This document shows, one piece after another, positions 18,312-23,334 of a stretch of 23,334 nt of DNA. The position numbers were made by a program, and so were the translations under genes. The number at the start of each line of letters is the position of its first letter. The first letter of the stretch is position 1. Below the pieces are notes generated by a model. The model searched no databases and had not been told where the DNA came from. It worked only from the letters and a program-made list of their open reading frames with translations. The stretch comes from Euprymna scolopes (taxonomy: Eukaryota; Mollusca; Cephalopoda; Sepiida; Sepiolidae): assembly GCA_024364805.1 (NCBI GenBank), contig CM044496.1, positions 132,142,355 through 132,165,688 of the forward strand, given 5' to 3'.

Positions 18312-18448
18312 CACTGAATGCACTATGAAGTCATATGCAGGAGTGCAACTTCGAAAGAAATTTCTTGAAGGGGATCAAAATTAGAAATGGTGACAAAAGC
18401 TCGAGAGACAGCAACACATTCCACTGAGTGTGCTGAATTATTTAAAGT
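18312..18448 (-). other. Possible internal or last exon with strong splice sites
   Basis: On the minus strand, CTCCTTTTCTTGCAACAG is a strong splice acceptor whose AG is at 18449-18450, and CAGTG followed by GTAAGAGG is a strong donor at 18310-18311. That would give a 137-base exon. One frame is open from the acceptor for about 41 codons (NNSAHSVECVAVSRAFVTIS..., then NFDPLQEISFEVALLHMTS) and stops at 18323-18325, before the donor. The other two frames stop early. So if transcribed this would be a last coding exon, a 3' UTR exon or a non-coding RNA exon. The translated part matches no family I know. Confidence 0.3.
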
Positions 18449-18676
18449 CTGTTGCAAGAAAAGGAGACGGTCTTATGAACATGATAAATCAGAAGAGAGT
18501 AAAGTAGATGTGAAGACAGAATAGCTAAAACAACACAAGCTACTTAAGAGAGAGAGAGAGGTGGGAAGGGGGGATTCTGAAATTCGATGAGTGAGAAAAG
18601 TATGATACTAGAGAAGTGCTCTCACCCCCCCCCAAACATTTTCTACTCTTATCGTCTGAAGCAGAAGAGTTACAAA

Positions 18677-19142
18677 TCTATATATCTATAAAAGTGAGAA
18701 TGTGTGAGGATACTTCTCAACTTATATACCCAACGACATTTTGATCTACAGACTAGAAATTTGGTGTTAAGACATGTGGGAAACATTTTAATCGATTTTC
18801 ATCCGGAAAAAAGGGTTGCTAAGGGGTAAAAATGGAAAAATCGGTACTTAAAAAAGGTCAAATTTTTATCTCAACTGTTTCAGGAGGTTTGAAATCAATA
18901 TAGAGTCCGTAGCAAGCTGGTCTAATGGTTATCGTACTTGATTCACTGTAGCTTTTGGTTTCAATCTCAGTTTTTTTTTGTTTTTTTTTTACTTACAAAA
19001 AGTGAACTGTTTAGAAAAAACAATACTTGCATGCACACGTCTCAGTTCCTTTTCAATTTTTTTTTTTTTTTTTTTTTTTTACATCATTTAAAGGAATTTA
19101 ATGTTATGTTTAATACCGGGCAACGCCGGGTACACCCTCTAG
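18677..19142 (+). mobile_element. Non-autonomous Helitron
   Basis: The 5' end reads A|TCTATATATCTATAAAAGTG, a usual Helitron TC start. The 3' end has CCGG-GCAACG-CCGG (19116-19129), a hairpin, then CTAG at 19139-19142 followed by T, the canonical Helitron terminus with insertion between A and T. The internal 5' part (CAACGACATTTTGATCTACA..., AAATTTGG) is typical of this widespread animal group. At about 466 bases it has no Rep/helicase and depends on an autonomous partner. The 3' hairpin appears one C short of the common ACCCGG/CCGGGT form. A tRNA-like segment and a 24-base T run lie inside. A second possible TC start is at 18685. Confidence 0.85.
18905..18972 (+). pseudogene. tRNA-like segment inside the Helitron
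   Basis: GTCCGTAGCAAGCTGGTCTA followed by ATGGTTATC resembles the D-arm and box A of tRNAs (GGTCTARTGGTTATC). About 30 bases later TTGGTTTCAATCTC resembles the T-arm and box B (GGTTCRANNCC) with one inserted T. The anticodon arm is poorly closed, so it is not a working tRNA. It looks like a captured tRNA or SINE head carried by the Helitron. Confidence 0.45.
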
Positions 19143-19144
19143 TA

Positions 19145-20005
19145 TTATAATAAAAATAGTATATTATAGAGGTCTTACGGCTACATGCAACAATTCAGCT
19201 TATAGAAAGTTATTCAAAGATTAACTCTTAAAATCTATAAAGCAACTCTACATTTAACAAGTGTTATAAAATTGTTTTAAGTTATAAAATTGTTAAGAAA
19301 AACATTTTATATTATTGAATAACTAGAATAGTTAATTATAAAAAAAATATTTCCAAAAATTATAATTAAAACCAAAGTTTGCAGAAAAATACATTGAAAT
19401 ATTTGCACAAAATATAAAAATACATTATGAACATATTATGAACACGGTCATTCAAAAGTGTGGGGACAAATATTCTCAAATACATAAAATTGTCTATCGT
19501 ACTCTTCACTAGAAATATCTGTTATCACAATACCACATTCACTTCAGGAGCTGTCCTACTTAAGGTAAATCTAAATTTGAAAAAGTTTTATTCAATTATT
19601 TACAGTAATAAGTTTGATCTCATTCACCCCCATTCCCCCCAAAATTTGATTTTTATAAAAATGATTAATACTTCAACTTTTTGTGTAACGTCAGAGAGGA
19701 AGCGGAATTTGACTTCTATTCAGAGTAAAAACAAATTAAGAAATCAATTAAACCATCTCATTTTTTAGTAAAATAGTATATTTTGCTAATCTTTTTCCTT
19801 TTCATTAATCTACTTTTCAATCTCAATAATAAATTCCCCTTTCCATATTTAAACACCTGCAATTCCACTATCCTAGTGTAAGGGTTATTAGATCTTGAAA
19901 TCAAGGTTTTCATCCCTTTAAATAATATTTCTAACCATCATTTAATCAGTCCATTCTCATATGTTTAGTCAAAATATTGTTAACTTTAAATGTACCACAA
20001 TAAAC
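19145..20005. other. Non-coding stretch, nothing assigned
   Basis: Contains a short tandem GTTATAAAATTGTT pair at about 19261-19292. The 102-codon open frame at 19460-19768 has no recognised domain. A GTAAAT donor-like site sits inside it near 19565, but no matching acceptor supports an exon. Confidence 0.45.
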
Positions 20006-20007
20006 TA

Positions 20008-20931
20008 AATGCCGGTGTCCCTCAGGGCTCTATTCTAGATCCAACACTTTTTTTTTTATATAAATTACCTTCCAGATAATATTAAGAAAAATTGCATTTA
20101 TGCTGATGACACCACCTTCTATTCTAGTATTGCTTCTCACCCATCTTGTTCAGATCAGATGAAATATGCAGTTGATCTAGAAGTTCATCTGAGTTCAGTT
20201 ATGGATTGGACAAGAAATGGATTGTTTCATTTAATCCTGTTAAGACACAGCTATTGTCTTTTAATCGTAGGAAGGACCCTTTTCTTCCAGAGATTTTTTA
20301 TGGATGGCTCTTGGCCTTTTTCATTAAATTTTGTTTGCAGCTTATTAAATCGATTGCCCTTTTTACTTCTCATAAAATCAGTTCTCTCCATCGCTCTAAA
20401 CATTTTCTCACACCTGACTATATTCTCTATCTCTACAAATCTATCAAACCATTATGGAGTACTGTTGTCATATTTGTGCTAGTGAATCTGCGTCTCATTT
20501 GAAAGTTCTTGATAAATCGCAGAAACATATCTAATTGGCTCTACCATTTCTTCTTTACTGCAACTTTTCATATAGACGTGATGTTGCTAGTCTCAGTCTT
20601 TTTTTTTATAAATACTATTATGGTATATGTTCTTGAGATTTATCCGATATATTCTCTACTTCCTTTGTTCCAGCTCGTTTGACTCATTGATCTAATTATC
20701 CTATCAATTTGTTTTGATCCCTCATTGTAATACAGCTTGTTCCAAGAATGGCAAACTTGTGGGACTCTTCCTGTACAGTTTTACTCCTACCTATGGCCTT
20801 GGTCTTTTCAAGACAAAGTCAATAGGCATCTCCTATCTTTAGGATAATCATCTTTCATTCTTGTTCGCTCCTTTCATCAAGTGGCTTCATGCCATGGTTC
20901 GATTGATTTGCATAAAAAATAAAATAAAATC
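20008..20931 (+). mobile_element. 5'-truncated Jockey/CR1-type LINE, plus strand
   Basis: The copy starts inside the reverse transcriptase domain. AGVPQGSIL (20011-20037) is RT motif B and YADDT (20099-20113) is the catalytic motif with both aspartates kept. Then follow WIVSFNPVKTQLLSFNRRKD (near 20218-20277), HFLTPDYILYLYKSIKP (20401-20451), RRDVASLSLFYKYYYG (near 20575-20622), VPRMANLWDS (near 20739-20768) and KVNRHLLSL (near 20813-20839). This order is that of a Jockey/CR1-group LINE, the same clade as the minus-strand copy at 7498-8345. Frames shift at least four times, with in-frame stops. The 3' end is an AAAAAATAAAATAAAAT tail (20914-20931). Truncation at the 5' end is the usual result of incomplete target-primed reverse transcription. 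No target duplication was clear. Confidence 0.9.
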
Positions 20932-20934
20932 CAA

Positions 20935-22145
20935 ATTATATTTTACAATCTTTAGATCAAAAATTTTTTTTTTCTTTGATTAAATATTCAACACTTGACA
21001 TAACGGCATGTTTGAGAAGTGATTACGTCAGCAATTAAAAGATACGTTGCTTATGTTGAATATATCAGATTATGTTGAATAAAATATTTGCATTTAAGTT
21101 GCATTATTTCATGTGTAAGTTTCCTTTTAATGTAACGGCTTTTTTATTTTGGCAAAGAGTTATTGTATCATTTTTTTTTTAATATTCTATTACATAAAAG
21201 ATTTGCAGATTGATAATTGCAACAACCATTTGTTTGGCCGTATATCTTTACAGAAATCAAACCGATACAATTCAGATTTGTCTTTACATTTCATCTCATA
21301 TCAGCTTCATACCTAAGCAATATTTACTTTCAGAATTTCAAAATTGTGCATCAATTATCTACAGTAGGATTTGTCATAGTGCTAATAATTTTCTTTGAAA
21401 CTTGAGACATTTTTTTCAGGTGTGTCATCAGATTTTTATATTTGCCACATTGATACACACCTTTTCAATAATATTTAACTGATAATTCATCTATGCTCCA
21501 TTTGTTTTTCCGGCTATGGGAAGGATAAAAATGGTATATAACTAAAATTGTATCCAATTTCAAAACAAGTTTGTTTTCAGTAAAAAAAATTATGTGCAAT
21601 AACAAGTCTGAATATTTCGTAGGCATAACTCCTATCAAATTCTGATAAAAGGTCGCAGAGTTTGAGTCATAAATTTCTGAAGGAATTGGCAGGGTGATGG
21701 TGAACTTGTACAAATGCTACAAGTTGGCTGAATCTCGGTAGACTTTAAAATAAGGTGAGCAAGTCAAATATTTTAGAATTGTTAGATGCGGACCTTATCC
21801 TTTTTGACTCTGCAACCCGGGTTTAAAACTTCGACAAGTTGCATTGACATTGAATGATGGTTGAAACCAGGATCAATGAATATTTTTAGCAGAATTTGAT
21901 TTTTTTGCAGAAAATAACAGCCCAGCTACAAAAAATTATGTAACAGCAATTTCCATCACCTAATAATAATATTACTTGAAACGGATTGAATAAATGATTG
22001 CGTTTTTATTCCAATACAAAAAAGGTGGGGAGAGGGGGGAAAAAACAAAACATAGCTAATCCAAATCAAATATTAATTGCTATCAATGACAAACTTTGAA
22101 AATCCAGCAAGATAAATTATATTAGATTTAAAAAGCAGAAATAAG
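20935..22145. other. Non-coding stretch, nothing assigned
   Basis: AT-rich. Two overlapping open frames of about 62 codons at 21210-21405 and one of 82 codons on the minus strand at 21465-21713 have no recognised domains. They are best treated as chance. Confidence 0.5.
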
Positions 22146-22148
22146 TTG

Positions 22149-22175
22149 ATTATATATATATATATATATATATAA
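22149..22175. repeat. TA dinucleotide repeat
   Basis: About 13 uninterrupted TA units between GAT and AAAG. A simple microsatellite. Confidence 0.95.
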
Positions 22176-22719
22176 AGATCACTATAATGTTAACAGCATA
22201 CTTCAAACAAAAGGCAAAAGATGTGTAGGTTGAATAGAAAGTTTAATAAAAGGATTATACAACCGGGTGAATCTGGTCTCAATCAAGAACATATTGTAAA
22301 TAAACAACTATTGAGATAGAAAACAAAGAAATATTCTGTTAAACAGAGACTCATTTCAGCAGATATGATTATGTGCAAATTACCTCATGTCAATTAAATC
22401 GACATAAAGACATAATTGAATTTCAATGAAATATAAAAACAAAATGACAATTGTTGGCAGGGGGATTTTGTTTTTTTTAAATATTAAAAACCTTTAATAG
22501 CAGAAAATTGATTTTTGTAAACTTTTGCTCAAAATTATATGGATCCTGATTAAAAATAAACTAAGAAATTGCACATTTCAATAAAAAAACATTTTTAAAT
22601 TTTTACATTTTACTTAACATGATATTTCTTTGAAACTATAGTGCAGTTTTGTCGACTCTTGTTAAACATTACACAGCAGTATAAAATATTTTAATGTCTG
22701 AGTGCTCAACACCTCATAA

Positions 22720-22783
22720 ACAAAGCTAGGATTGAACTCTTTACATCAACAAATTGATCCATAAGACTACGCTTTGAGTATTT
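22720..22783 (-). pseudogene. tRNA-like segment
   Basis: On the minus strand, GTAGTCTTATGGAT (22757-22770) resembles box A (GTAGCTTAATGGAT in many tRNAs), and GAGTTCAATCC (22729-22739) fits the box B consensus closely. Spacing between the boxes is normal for a tRNA or tRNA-derived SINE. The arms are not fully paired, so it is a decayed tRNA or SINE head. No tail was identified downstream. Confidence 0.4.
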
Positions 22784-22794
22784 ATAAAAATAAA

Positions 22795-22796
<2 letters not shown>

Positions 22797-22826
<30 letters not shown>
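22797..22826. repeat. Poly-T run
   Basis: 30 consecutive T. It lies just right of the minus-strand tRNA-like segment, on its 5' side, so it is not that segment's tail. Confidence 0.95.
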
Positions 22827-22829
<3 letters not shown>

Positions 22830-23334
22830 TTTTCTTTATTTTAAATCATTCTTTTAAGTCATTTTGTTTCAGGATACTAATTAAATCACTTTTTTCAGTG
22901 ACGAGCAGTTTTTTATGCAAAGCCTTTTCAAATTTAGTGCACACAATACTGTGTTTATGTATATAAAATATGAACATGTTCACCTTAAAGAAAGGTGTAG
23001 ATGTTAGTATAGACACTAAATATTTGTCATTACCTTAAAATAAATAAAGACTTAAAGTCATTTTTTTTTATTTAACAACTCAGATGCCCGCAAAAAAAAA
23101 ATATCAACATCTGATCATGCATGTGATAATAATAATAAATAATAAAGGTTTTCTTTGGATTATTCAATTTTTTTATTAAAATAAAATCATTTCATTTAAA
23201 ATAACTAAAAGTCTTCTTTTTGAATGCTTTTAAGACAAAATTCCTGATTTATGGAAAATCAAGCAACATAGAAAATAAAAGCAAGTATAAAACCTTACCT
23301 AATTTTTCTAGAGTTTATTTAAAAAAAAAAAAAA
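22830..23334. other. Non-coding stretch, nothing assigned
   Basis: AT-rich with an AAT/ATA-rich tract near 23128-23146 and an A run at the window edge. No gene or element recognised. Confidence 0.5.

Noticed and set aside
19447-19480. GGTCATTCAAAAGTGTGGGG, resembling a Tc1-type terminal repeat
   Set aside because: No partner repeat in inverted orientation was found nearby and no transposase follows.
19460-19768. 102-codon plus-strand open frame
   Set aside because: No domain, weak composition and no convincing splice pair. A frame of this length is not unexpected in a window of this size.
21465-21713. 82-codon minus-strand open frame
   Set aside because: No recognisable motif, splice context or base-composition change. 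Kept out for lack of support.
1-23334. CRISPR arrays, operons, bacterial promoters or phage genes
   Set aside because: No regularly spaced repeats, no ribosome-binding-site-led gene series and no phage-like coding density. The DNA is clearly eukaryotic in style.

Overview
The window is very AT-rich animal nuclear DNA, most likely from an invertebrate. It has no bacterial-style gene layout, no operons and no complete gene. Long A/T, G and C homopolymer runs, an 809-base assembly gap and many old mobile-element copies dominate it. The mix of Helitron, Tc1/mariner-type transposon, Jockey/CR1-type LINEs, fold-back MITE and Penelope-like hammerhead-type motifs fits arthropods (for example spiders), molluscs or cnidarians. 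The sequence alone does not settle which.

Layout. Bases 780-1660 hold a compact cluster of inverted and direct repeats with a hammerhead-ribozyme-like core, together with two 5S rRNA-derived relics. Bases 2200-2700 hold another hammerhead-like motif, an AAAT microsatellite and a perfect hairpin. Bases 3360-3660 hold two U2 snRNA-derived fragments in a duplicated unit. An AT-rich dispersed repeat occurs near 4340-4640, 11090-11150 and 14610-14912. Bases 5890-6400 hold a near-perfect 71-base palindrome and a pair of direct repeats with hammerhead-like cores. Bases 7498-8345 are a minus-strand, 5'-truncated LINE, followed at once by a 563-base fold-back element (8393-8955). Bases 9130-9450 are a GC-richer island with exon-like signals on both strands, followed by a 46-base A run and the gap (10090-10898).

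The right half has several open segments that might be exons of an unseen gene (13652-13789, 14056-14307, 16336-16458, 18312-18448). It also has a Tc1/mariner-type transposase relic (about 16900-17372), a short non-autonomous Helitron carrying a tRNA-like segment (18677-19142), a plus-strand 5'-truncated LINE (20008-20931) and a tRNA-like relic (22720-22783).

No pathway can be assembled. The best reading is intergenic or intronic DNA whose recognisable content is fossil transposons and retroposed small-RNA sequences. The most unusual signals are the repeated hammerhead-like cores, the concentration of 5S-, U2- and tRNA-derived sequences, the large palindrome, and the 83-codon open frame at 14056-14307, which has no ATG near its start. 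All family calls come from reading the sequence by eye, with no database search.
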